Program-made: the position numbers and the translations under genes
The notes under the pieces: generated by a model
What the model was told of the DNA's origin: nothing
Database searches by the model: none
Seen by the model: the letters and a program-made list of their open reading frames with translations, nothing else
In this document: positions 1 to 12,800 of the stretch, piece by piece
Layout of the letters: each line of letters starts with the position of its first letter
Numbering within the stretch: position 1 is the stretch's first letter
Assembly (NCBI GenBank): GCA_021464245.1
Contig: JADCRB010000026.1
Coordinates: forward strand, 777,388-841,387
Length of the DNA stretch: 64,000 nt
Reading direction: 5' to 3'
DNA from: Carallia brachiata
Taxonomy: Eukaryota; Streptophyta; Magnoliopsida; Malpighiales; Rhizophoraceae

Positions 1-341
1 GCTTAGAGTTGAGATCTTGTCCCATTATTATTATTAATATTGTTATTATTTACCATAGTATGATATTGCCCGCTTCTATAGCTAATCTTTTTTGTTTGAT
101 TAGTTAGAGCAATTTTGTGATAGCTGGATTTATGTTTTATATTGATTCCAGCAAAAAATTTTCTGAATTTTCAGGAGCAAAGCCTGATGTACACTTATCA
201 AAGCCCTCGTGAAAAAATTGTAGCTTATAAAAACCATGCGAAATGGATCAGTGGTTGCTTTAATGCCTGTGCTCAAAAGTTCTGTAAAACTTATATTGGC
301 ACCTTCTAGGGCTTAAAAATGGAACTGAAGAGTGTGTGTGT

Positions 342-381
<40 letters not shown>

Positions 382-853
382 GAGAGAGGGAGGGAGAGGG
401 AGTAATCATTGATCTTACATGAAATGTCTACTCAATCTCTGTTAGATGTGAATTTTGTATTTTTCTCATTTTCTGTCTTAATGAGTAAATCTCAATGGCA
501 ATCATAGGTTCCAAATTTTTTGAGGGATGTTTTCAAACTTCTTAACAATTCCTAAATACCTTCTTGAGAACTTATTTTACAGCTAGTTTCTGTGTCTTTA
601 ATTAGCTGCTCTTGTGTTTCTAACCATGGTTAGCTTTTTGCATGGTTGCTCATATGGCAATCCTATACCTTAATTCCTCTTTCTGTAATGTTCCTGTTTG
701 TTCTCCACATTCATAAGGTCAACAGTTAATTGATTGCCTACCCTGCTATGCTTTCTAGCACTAACTTATTCTTTTATCGTCAAGTTTATTTGCATATTTA
801 TTTATTTTTTTATTCCTATTATGCTCTTGTTTTACACATTCCCTTCTCGTCAG
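1..853 (+). other. Intron sequence of PIR upstream of the first visible exon
   Basis: No exon of the preceding conserved PIR region could be found here, so the stretch is read as the 3' part of an intron that begins outside the window. It ends at a CAG acceptor at 851-853. It contains a GA microsatellite near 343-396 and nothing else recognisable. Confidence 0.7.
343..396. repeat. (GA)n microsatellite
   Basis: A run of GA dinucleotides, degenerating to GGGA near its end, lies in the first PIR intron. It is likely to vary in length between individuals. Confidence 0.9.
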
Positions 854-3800
854 GACATTTACTCAAATCAGTGTTCAGTGGCAAGACATTGATTCAATGA
901 GGGAAGAGCTGGATGATTTACAGGTATGTGACTGGTTCTTTTATTATATTTATGATATTTTGGTATTGAGATGACATACTTTGCTGTGTCAAAGTTGTTT
1001 TGATTTTCTATTTCTGCAATGCTGATTTGATATGGTACCGTAGTTGCATGTTGCCATATAAATTTATTTCTTAACTGAATTATTTGCAGATCTTCTTAAG
1101 CACAAGGTGGGCTATATTGTTGAACTTGCATGTTGAGATGTTTCGTGTGAACAAGTATCCTGACTAGTTAGAGTAATCATTTTATATTAATTGTTGTGGA
1201 GGAAATTGTTTATCTTTCTTTGGTCCTGACAAGTTCCATGCAGTGCTATCCTTCTTTGATTGAGAAAAAAAATTCCTCCTTTATTTGAGAAAGAAATTTT
1301 CCTTCTCCCTTTTCTTGTTCTTCTTCTTCCTTTCTTTTCTCTGAACCGTAGAGTGAAGGCAAGATGGTCGGGAGACAAAAATGAAATAAGAAATATATTG
1401 AAAGAAGATGGAGTCAGACAAGACATGAGATTGTCATATAAGATGTTATGGTTATGGTGAATGAAACTTAAGTTTGGCTGAGATAGTTAAATGTGTTTGT
1501 TATTGCTACAGTTTGTGGATAATTTTGTCCAAAATAAAGGGGTACCTAGATATAAGATCCATGTTGACATCAACCACTTTGAGGTTAAGCTTTTTAATGG
1601 AGATGGGTTTTATCCTAGGTGAATTGCTATAATGCTGCCTGCTTTTGAAAGCAAAACTACAGTTGATGGGTCTTAATTTCCTTTTGGGTTCCTTAACTAA
1701 GAATAGTGTAGAAGACATTCTTCAGATTCTCATTGTCTTTGCTGTTGAGTCGTTGGAACTGGATTTTGCACTTCTATTTCCAGAAAGGCACATTCTTCTA
1801 CGTGTTTTACCTGTTCTTGTTGTATTAGCAACAACATCGGAAAAGGACAGTGAATCATTGTACAAGAGGGTGAAAATCAACAGGCTGATCAACATTTTTA
1901 AGGTATTCAGGTTCAAATGTTTTTGTGGTTCATATGTGGTTCCATGGTGTTATATTAGTGATGAAGCTGAGAAAAATATGTGATTGTTTCTCCTTTGTTT
2001 TCTGAAATCTAATCAAATCAGTCCTAATGTTGTGATTTCTCTTCTATTTATGGCAGAATGATCCAGTCATTCCTGCATTTCCAGATCTTCACCTTTCCCC
2101 TGCTGCAATCATGAAGGAGTTGTCTGCTTATTTCCAGAAGTTTTCTTCACAAACTCGCCTTCTGACCTTGCCAGCACCTCATGAGCTCCCACCCCGGGAG
2201 GGACAAGAATATCCTTTCTTATCTTTTTTGTGTCATGCATTTTGTGTTCAGGCATACACATGCACACCTTTTGATTTATGGTCTATACACATTAGCAATG
2301 AAGCCTTAACGTAATTTACTTATCAGAGACATTATCTAATTGTCAATCATATAGCAGCTATCCGTGCTGAGCATGATGATTTCACCATTCGTTTTGCTTC
2401 ATGCTTGAATCAGGTGGTTACACCCTTTTTTCCCTCATCCCACTCCCCTCCCCCATGGAAACCTTCCTCATAGATGAAAAATGGAAAAATAAGCTCTTAT
2501 CCACTATTAGCTTGCATATTCAGTTTCACGTAATAATATGCTTCTTCTTAAACTTGTTCATACAGCTCTTGTTGTTGAAGTCAACAGATGGTGGAGATAT
2601 TGAGTGGTGCAAAGAAGTCAAAGGAAATGTGTATGACATGGTTGTTGAAGGATTTCAACTTTTAAGCAAATGGACTTCACGCATATGGGAGCAATGTGCA
2701 TGGAAATTTTCTCGGCCATGCAGAGATGCGATTCCTTCAGAGTCTAATGGAATTTCATGCTTATCTGATTATGAAAAGGTTTTATGCTGTATGTTTATGA
2801 CTTTGTTGTTGGTAGCTTGGACTTGTTGTGTGAATAATCCTTTCAAGTTTGGTCACCATTCACTTGAAGCATAAGATGACTTTGGCATTGCTTAAGAAGA
2901 GAAATTACGATGGTTTAAGATGTAACAGATTTCATAATCACTGCCTTTTATTGCGTATCTTTGAAGTACATGTATCCCCTATTTTGCTTGGCAGTACATG
3001 TTTCCAATTCATCTTGTAGGTGGTTCGATACAACTATAGTGCTGAGGAAAGGAAAGCGCTTGTTGAACTCGTTGGCTACATAAAGAGTGTTGGCTCAATG
3101 ATGCATCGGTGTGACACATTGGTAGCTGATGCCTTATGGGAAACAATACATTCTGAGGTCCAAGATTTTGTCCAAAACACACTAGCTACTATGCTGAGGA
3201 CTACCTTTAGAAAGAAGAAAAACCTTTCAAGGTAAGTATTTAAGCTAGAATCATGTAATTCGATTTTTGGCTTTTTTTGTGCAAAATATTATTCATCATT
3301 TTTTTCATACAGATTTGGGTGCTTGTTGCATCATGTTTATAGTTAGGGGGTATAAATATTTATTTGACAAGCTAGAATGTTATAAATACCATCTGATGAG
3401 TTATGGTGGCATAGGTTAAATGGTACTGTTAATAGGGAAACAATGTGTACTATTAACATTGAGTTCAAATGCTACTAAAAAAGGGAACATATTGGATTCT
3501 GGACTGTTTCTTAGGTATGATATGTATCACAGTTTGATGTTAAAAATCCACCTAAATTTGTCCCCATTTAGATTTAAAACAAATTGCTTGGACTCTGGTA
3601 TGGAGGTTCATGGTTCATTGAGTCCTACTTTGTTAGATCTCCTAATCAGCTATGCGGATTGCCAGAACTAGGAGCATTTTTTTCTTTTTGGCAATTACAT
3701 GTGTGAATTGCCATTGTGTCATTGAAGAGATTTGCTTGTGCACTATTGCAATTTTTCAATTCATCGAGGAGTCTTTCAGCTATGTTGATGCATTATTTAA

Positions 3801-6800
3801 GTCTGGGCTGGGTTGGTGAAATATTCTAACACAGAAAAACAAGTCTTTTTGGAGAGTTTTTGCATGCAAGCAATAAGAAAGCTTATGCATTCATTGCCTC
3901 CTCAAATTACTCACCTGTAGAAGCTTCTTTAGCTGTCCATGAGATTGCGCACATATTCTCTCAATGATATATGAAGATCACAGATATTCAGCTTGTTGTA
4001 CTCCCGAAAAGACTGAATTTTAAAGATTGCAGAGTTGATTATTTCCCCAATTTCTCAATTTCAGAATGATATTTTTTTCCCCCCTAAGATTGGCCAGCCA
4101 ATTTTGTCGGTCTTTTTAAGCAATCCTCATCATGGGCACTTTTTTTTTTTTTTTTCTTTGTTTTGTCTGTCCCCTGCTTTCAAAGTTTCGGAAGATCCTG
4201 TGTGCCATGAGATCTAGGGGCTAAGGCATTGACATTCTCTGATTGTTCCATTGTTTATAGGCATGTCATATTACTGTGGTCAGCCAAGACAGTCATATCT
4301 GCTGGGTCTAAATAGGTCTTCTGCTTTATGTTTGTGATCATACCTTTCAGGATTCTTTCTGATATGCGGACTCTGTCAGCAGACTGGATGGCAAACACAA
4401 GCCAACCTGAGTCGGAGCTACAGTCTCACGGAGGTGAAGAAAGCAAAGGGAACTTCTTTTACCCAAGGCCCGTTGCACCGACGACTGCTCAGGTTTTTCA
4501 CTAATATTCATAGTTGTCAGCCTGTTCATTTTCCTTTCCTGTCAATGAATATTTTTTGGTACAGTGCAATGCCATAACAGAAAACATATCCAGTTTCCTT
4601 TATTCTGGAATAAAAGGTTGTAAATAGCACATTTTTATTAGTGCTTGGAGCCTTTTTGCCTTGGAAGAATGTCTGATTGCACAAAGTTTAAGTCACAGCC
4701 CCCATTTACTCAAATTCACTCTTCTTGTTACCAAGGAGATTGATTAGTAAGATTTTCTCATTAATAAAAAAGATAACAATGATAAATAGTCAAGCAAGGG
4801 AAAGAAAAGTAAGTTGAAAAAAGGAAGCCACATGGAATTGCACTTCAGAATCATATAAAAAAACCTTGGTGTGGGTGTGAGGAAGCAGAGGAAAAATTTA
4901 TAGACGTTATGCAACCCGCAGAAATTTAGTCTATGTGCCAGGGAAATTAGTTGAGATAGTTATACTTGTTTATGATCACTGATGAAGATACATAGGGAGA
5001 ATAAATGCACCCAGAATGGTCCTGTGGTTGTTTGGAAGAAAGTTTGGCATAAGTCCATAAATAAGGCATTATTTAGCTACTCTTACAGCATAATTTGGCA
5101 AAATGTCTTCTCATGAGTTTAATCTCACTTTTAGAAAGTGGCTTAGATCTCCGGTTTGCACCAAACACCCATTATAAGTATGCCAATGTTCAAAAGAAAG
5201 ACTCCTAGCACTTTCTTGCTTGCCAAAACTTTTGTTTGGAAGATGTATAGGAGCACGTAATGTATGACACTTGTGGATAATGGCCAAAGCGACTGTGGTC
5301 TTAAGATGAGTTGGATGAGACATTCACACACTCACATACATGGTGGGGAAAAACCAATGACTTTAAGAAATGCCAAAAGGTAGTAACATATGTTCAGTTT
5401 AAAAAAAGTTCATATGAAAAGGATACAATTATCCTGTTTTTGACAAGCTTCGTATTGTATGATATTTGATGTTTTATAATATAATAAAATATAACAATCT
5501 GTTTGAAGGGCATAATTCTCAGAACTATATGCAACGTTACTATAGCTTTTTGTATGTACATCTTGGTTTACAAACCCAATTGAGAATGTTGAGGCGGTGG
5601 CATATTATTCAAGCTTAACGTGTTGTCAGTGAAAATGGTTCTTTTGAAAGTTTCATGATGTACGGAATATGCCCATAGGACTGATTTCTGGGCTTGTGAA
5701 AAACATATATTTAAGGAAGATGCTAGCTAGAGTGGAGCATGTGAAATTTGGGAGACCATATCAAAGGGACAAAAGAATAAATAAGTGCAGAGGCAAAGTG
5801 GTTTAATTGATGCCAATTATAAATAAGTGAAGTCACTCAAAAGTAACATATTAGGGTTTGACTAATATTAAAATATAAGGACATTGGATAAGCGAATCAT
5901 GATTTGGGTATATAGGGAATTTATAGATTTTTTTTCCTTGTTTGAAAGAACATGAAAATTTTCCCATATTCACTGAAGAGTATTTATGGTCAACTGAGTT
6001 TTGGTCCTTGGTTAAGCTTCAGAGAGTTTTTCCCTCAAATTGTCTTTATATTCTTTTTATAAAATCAGCTTTCTCTTGGAAAGCACCAATGATGGCTAAA
6101 GGCAGACTGAGATGAAGACTGGTTCCTTGGTGCTGTTTTACTGCTATGTATTAAATTCAATATTTTTTTACATATGTCAAACATTTTCATTGTAACACAG
6201 TATCTAATGCAATTGCCATGTATCATATAAGATATTTTAAGTTTGTGAAGTGAGAAAACAAGATTGTGAAGTTAACATACACAAATTTTTTTCATCTTGT
6301 TTTCCCTTTTTTTCAGGTCCACTGCTTGCAGTTCCTGATATACGAAGTAGTGTCTGGTGGTAATCTTCGGAAACCTGGGGGGCTCTTTGGTAATAGTGGG
6401 TCTGAGATTCCTGTAAATGATCTGAAGCAGTTGGAAACCTTCTTTTACAAGCTTAGCTTCTTCCTGCACATATTAGATTATTCAGGTAATTATGCTTACT
6501 TTGCATGTATTCAATCTGTTCTTCCCGCAGTTATTTCCATTCTTTGATTAAGCTGCTTTAAGAAGTTATGTTAACTACTCCAGGGTTTGTCAGCTGGGTC
6601 TAAATGAATGCAGGACTTGTAAGGCTTTGACTTGTAAATATTCTAAAATAATTAAATAAACTTTAAAACACTGTAATTTAAGAATAATAGAAACAACAAT
6701 GAAAATTGACATATATAAAAATTAGTCATTATGTCTTATATTACATCACATATAGTGTTCCTTTTGAAATGGATTTCCTTTGCATGATCTTCTAAAGATA

Positions 6801-9800
6801 ACTATCAAGTGTCATCCTAATCTCGACACATAAGCATGACTTCTTACATGGTGCACATAATCTATGTTGTTCCTNATTTTTTGTGGTTCATATGTGGTTC
6901 CATGGTGTTATATTAGTGATGAAGCTGAGAAAAATATGTGATTGTTTCTCCTTTGTTTTCTGAAATCTAATCAAATCAGTCCTAATGTTGTGATTTCTCT
7001 TCTATTTATGGCAGAATGATCCAGTCATTCCTGCATTTCCAGATCTTCACCTTTCCCCTGCTGCAATCATGAAGGAGTTGTCTGCTTATTTCCAGAAGTT
7101 TTCTTCACAAACTCGCCTTCTGACCTTGCCAGCACCTCATGAGCTCCCACCCCGGGAGGGACAAGAATATCCTTTCTTATCTTTTTTGTGTCATGCATTT
7201 TGTGTTCAGGCATACACATGCACACCTTTTGATTTATGGTCTATACACATTAGCAATGAAGCCTTAACGTAATTTACTTATCAGAGACATTATCTAATTG
7301 TCAATCATATAGCAGCTATCCGTGCTGAGCATGATGATTTCACCATTCGTTTTGCTTCATGCTTGAATCAGGTGGTTACACCCTTTTTTCCCTCATCCCA
7401 CTCCCCTCCCCCATGGAAACCTTCCTCATAGATGAAAAATGGAAAAATAAGCTCTTATCCACTATTAGCTTGCATATTCAGTTTCACGTAATAATATGCT
7501 TCTTCTTAAACTTGTTCATACAGCTCTTGTTGTTGAAGTCAACAGATGGTGGAGATATTGAGTGGTGCAAAGAAGTCAAAGGAAATGTGTATGACATGGT
7601 TGTTGAAGGATTTCAACTTTTAAGCAAATGGACTTCACGCATATGGGAGCAATGTGCATGGAAATTTTCTCGGCCATGCAGAGATGCGATTCCTTCAGAG
7701 TCTAATGGAATTTCATGCTTATCTGATTATGAAAAGGTTTTATGCTGTATGTTTATGACTTTGTTGTTGGTAGCTTGGACTTGTTGTGTGAATAATCCTT
7801 TCAAGTTTGGTCACCATTCACTTGAAGCATAAGATGACTTTGGCATTGCTTAAGAAGAGAAATTACGATGGTTTAAGATGTAACAGATTTCATAATCACT
7901 GCCTTTTATTGCGTATCTTTGAAGTACATGTATCCCCTATTTTGCTTGCAGTACATGTTTCCAATTCATCTTGTAGGTGGTTCGATACAACTATAGTGCT
8001 GAGGAAAGGAAAGCGCTTGTTGAACTCGTTGGCTACATAAAGAGTGTTGGCTCAATGATGCATCGGTGTGACACATTGGTAGCTGATGCCTTATGGGAAA
8101 CAATACATTCTGAGGTCCAAGATTTTGTCCAAAACACACTAGCTACTATGCTGAGGACTACCTTTAGAAAGAAGAAAAACCTTTCAAGGTAAGTATTTAA
8201 GCTAGAATCATGTAATTCGATTTTTGGCTTTTTTTGTGCAAAATATTATTCATCATTTTTTTCATACAGATTTGGGTGCTTGTTGCATCATGTTTATAGT
8301 TAGGGGGTATAAATATTTATTTGACAAGCTAGAATGTTATAAATACCATCTGATGAGTTATGGTGGCATAGGTTAAATGGTACTGTTAATAGGGAAACAA
8401 TGTGTACTATTAACATTGAGTTCAAATGCTACTAAAAAAGGGAACATATTGGATTCTGGACTGTTTCTTAGGTATGATATGTATCACAGCAGTTTGATGT
8501 TAAAAATCCACCTAAATTTGTCCCCATTTAGATTTAAAACAAATTGCTTGGACTCTGGTATGGAGGTTCATGGTTCATTGAGTCCTACTTTGTTAGATCT
8601 CCTAATCAGCTATGCGGATTGCCAGAACTAGGAGCATTTTTTTCTTTTTGGCAATTACATGTGTGAATTGCCATTGTGTCATTGAAGAGATTTGCTTGTG
8701 CACTATTGCAATTTTTCAATTCATCGAGGAGTCTTTCAGCTATGTTGATGCATTATTTAAGTCTGGGCTGGGTTGGTGAAATATTCTAACACAGAAAAAC
8801 AAGTCTTTTTGGAGAGTTTTTGCATGCAAGCAATAAGAAAGCTTATGCATTCATTGCCTCCTCAAATTACTCACCTGTAGAAGCTTCTTTAGCTGTCTAT
8901 GCATGAGATTGCGCACATATTCTCTCAATGATATATGAAGATCACAGATATTCAGCTTGTTGTACTCCCGAAAAGACTGAATTTTAAAGATTGCAGAGTT
9001 GATTATTTCCCCAATTTCTCAATTTCAGAATGATATTTTTTTCCCCCCTAAGATTGGCCAGCCAATTTTGTCGGTCTTTTTAAGCAATCCTCATCATGGG
9101 CACTTTTTTTTTTTTTTTTCTTTGTTTTGTCTGTCCCCTGCTTTCAAAGTTTCGGAAGATCCTGTGTGCCATGAGATCTAGGGGCTAAGGCATTGACATT
9201 CTCTGATTGTTCCATTGTTTATAGGCATGTCATATTACTGTGGTCAGCCAAGACAGTCATATCTGCTGGGTCTAAATAGGTCTTCTGCTTTATGTTTGTG
9301 ATCATACCTTTCAGGATTCTTTCTGATATGCGGACTCTGTCAGCAGACTGGATGGCAAACACAAGCCAACCTGAGTCGGAGCTACAGTCTCACGGAGGTG
9401 AAGAAAGCAAAGGGAACTTCTTTTACCCAAGGCCCGTTGCACCGACGACTGCTCAGGTTTTTCACTAATATTCATAGTTGTCAGCCTGTTCATTTTCCTT
9501 TCCTGTCAATGAATATTTGTTTGGTACAGTGCAATGCCATAACAGAAAACATATCCAGTTTCCTTTATTCTGGAATAAAAGGTTGTAAATAGCACATTTT
9601 TATTAGTGCTTGGAGCCTTTTTGCCTTGGAAGAATGTCTGATTGCACAAAGTTTAAGTCACAGCCCCCATTTACTCAAATTCACTCTTCTTGTTACCAAG
9701 GAGATTGATTAGTAAGATTTTCTCATTAATAAAAAAGATAACAATGATAAATAGTCAAGCAAGGGAAAGAAAAGTAAGTTGAAAAAAGGAAGCCACATGG

Positions 9801-12800
9801 AATTGCACTTCAGAATCATATAAAAAAACCTTGGTGTGGGTGTGAGGAAGCAGAGGAAAAATTTATAGACGTTATGCAACCCGCAGAAATTTAGTCTATG
9901 TGCCAGGGAAATTAGTTGAGATAGTTATACTTGTTTATGATCACTGATGAAGATACATAGGGAGAATAAATGCACCCAGAATGGTCCTGTGGTTGTTTGG
10001 AAGAAAGTTTGGCATAAGTCCATAAATAAGGCATTATTTAGCTACTCTTACAGCATAATTTGGCAAAATGTCTTCTCATGAGTTTAATCTCACTTTTAGA
10101 AAGTGGCTTAGATCTCCGGTTTGCACCAAACACCCATTATAAGTATGCCAATGTTCAAAAGAAAGACTCCTAGCACTTTCTTGCTTGCCAAAACTTTTGT
10201 TTGGAAGATGTATAGGAGCACGTAATGTATGACACTTGTGGATAATGGCCAAAGCGACTGTGGTCTTAAGATGAGTTGGATGAGACATTCACACACTCAC
10301 ATACATGGTGGGGAAAAACCAATGACTTTAAGAAATGCCAAAAGGTAGTAACATATGTTCAGTTTAAAAAAAGTTCATATGAAAAGGATACAATTATCCT
10401 GTTTTTGACAAGCTTCGTATTGTATGATATTTGATGTTTTATAATATAATAAAATATAACAATCTGTTTGAAGGGCATAATTCTCAGAACTATATGCAAC
10501 GTTACTATAGCTTTTTGTATGTACATCTTGGTTTACAAACCCAATTGAGAATGTTGAGGCGGTGGCATATTATTCAAGCTTAACGTGTTGTCAGTGAAAA
10601 TGGTTCTTTGAAAGTTTCATGATGTACGGAATATGCCCATAGGACTGATTTCTGGGCTTGTGAAAAACATATTTAAGGAAGATGCTAGCTAGAGTGGAGC
10701 ATGTGAAATTTGGGAGACCATATCAAAGGGACAAAAGAATAAATAAGTGCAGAGGCAAAGTGGTTTAATTGATGCCAATTATAAATAAGTGAAGTCACTC
10801 AAAAGTAACATATTAGGGTTTGACTAATATTAAAATATAAGGACATTGGATAAGCGAATCATGATTTGGGTATATAGGGAATATTATAGATTTTTTTTCC
10901 TTGTTTGAAAGAACATGAAAATTTTCCCATATTCACTGAAGAGTATTTATGGTCAACTGAGTTTTGGTCCTTGGTTAAGCTTCAGAGAGTTTTTCCCTCA
11001 AATTGTCTTTATATTCTTTTTATAAAATCAGCTTTCTCTTGGAAAGCACCAATGATGGCTACTAAAGGCAGACTGAGATGAAGACTGGTTCCTTGGTGCT
11101 GTTTTACTGCTATGTATTAAATTCAATATTTTTTTACATATGTCAAACATTTTCATTGTAACACAGTATCTAATGCAATTGCCATGTATCATATAAGATA
11201 TTTTAAGTTTGTGAAGTGAGAAAACAAGATTGTGAAGTTAACATACACAAATTTTTTTCATCTTGTTTTCCCTTTTTTTCAGGTCCACTGCTTGCAGTTC
11301 CTGATATACGAAGTAGTGTCTGGTGGTAATCTTCGGAAACCTGGGGGGCTCTTTGGTAATAGTGGGTCTGAGATTCCTGTAAATGATCTGAAGCAGTTGG
11401 AAACCTTCTTTTACAAGCTTAGCTTCTTCCTGCACATATTAGATTATTCAGGTAATTATGCTTACTTTGCATGTATTCAATCTGTTCTTCCCGCAGTTAT
11501 TTCCAATTCTTTGATTAAGCTGCTTTAAGAAGTTATGTTAACTACTCCAGGGTTTGTCAGCTGGGTCTAAATGAATGCAGGACTTGTAAGGCTTTGACTT
11601 GTAAATATTCTAAAATAATTAAATAAACTTTAAAACACTGTAATTTAAGAATAATAGAAACAACAATGAAAATTGACATATATAAAAATTAGTCATTATG
11701 TCTTATATTACATCACATATAGTGTTCCTTTTGAAATGGATTTCCTTTGCATGATCTTCTAAAGATAACTATCAAGTGTCATCCTAATCTCGACATATAA
11801 GCATGACTTCTTACATGGTGCACATAATCTATGTTGTTCCTAGCAACATGGCCCATAGTCATGCACCGTGATTGAAGTGGTGCAAGATATGTTGAAAATT
11901 TTCCATAAAAAGCTCCAAAGTGGTGCAATCCCTTGTGAAGGGAAAAAAAAAAGATAAAAAAGGAAATCAGTGAAGCTGTCTCTTATTTGGTGCTTTGGCT
12001 TTCCTTGTGTGATGGAGCTATAAAGATTTGCAGAAGCGTAGCCCCAATAACTTAGATGGATCACAAGAGGGAAGAAGTAAACAACACTAAATGGGCTTTT
12101 GGACACCACATTTTACTTAAAACATTTAGGCTTAGGGTATGGGTCTTCTAGCCACCCTTATATGTTGCTTTACTCATTCCTTCCTTTCCAATATGGGATT
12201 TCTATATTTTGTACTTCAACACTTCTCCTCACACGAAAACTCAACTCACTTGGGTTGGACCCAGCTCATTTGGGCTGGAAGCGTGAACAAACAACGAAAG
12301 CCCAACTCACTTGGGCTGGTAGTGTGAACAAACAAGGCTCTCTTGGGCTCTAGAAGTTCACAATTAGTTCACTAATAAATGTAAGGGGCAGCGAGATTTG
12401 GGCTCTGATATCATGTAAAGATTTGCAAAAGTGTAGGGCCCAATAACTTAGATGGATCACAAGAGGAAAGAAGTAAGCAACACTAAATGGGCTTTTGAAC
12501 ACCACATCTTACCTAAAACCTTAAGGCTTAGGTTATGAGTCTTCTAGCCATACTTATATGTTGTTTTACTCATTCCTTCCTTTACAATATGAGATTTCTA
12601 TATCTTATGAGCTATATCATATCATTATTGTGCTGTCAACATAGGCGCTTTAATGCCTTCTCTATAGTCAAAGTGCTGCTGGTACCATATCTAGTTATGC
12701 TTATTATTGTTTACTTCTGATGGTCTGCTGGTTTTTCCTTCATGTAATATTAAATGCAGCGACAATTGCCACTTTGACGGATCTTGGCTTCTTATGGTTT

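Noticed and set aside
2209..2319. Reading straight through the exon into PFLSFLC as coding sequence
   Set aside because: The conserved continuation [10 protein letters not shown] lies beyond an AT-AC intron; the read-through peptide is not PIR-like.
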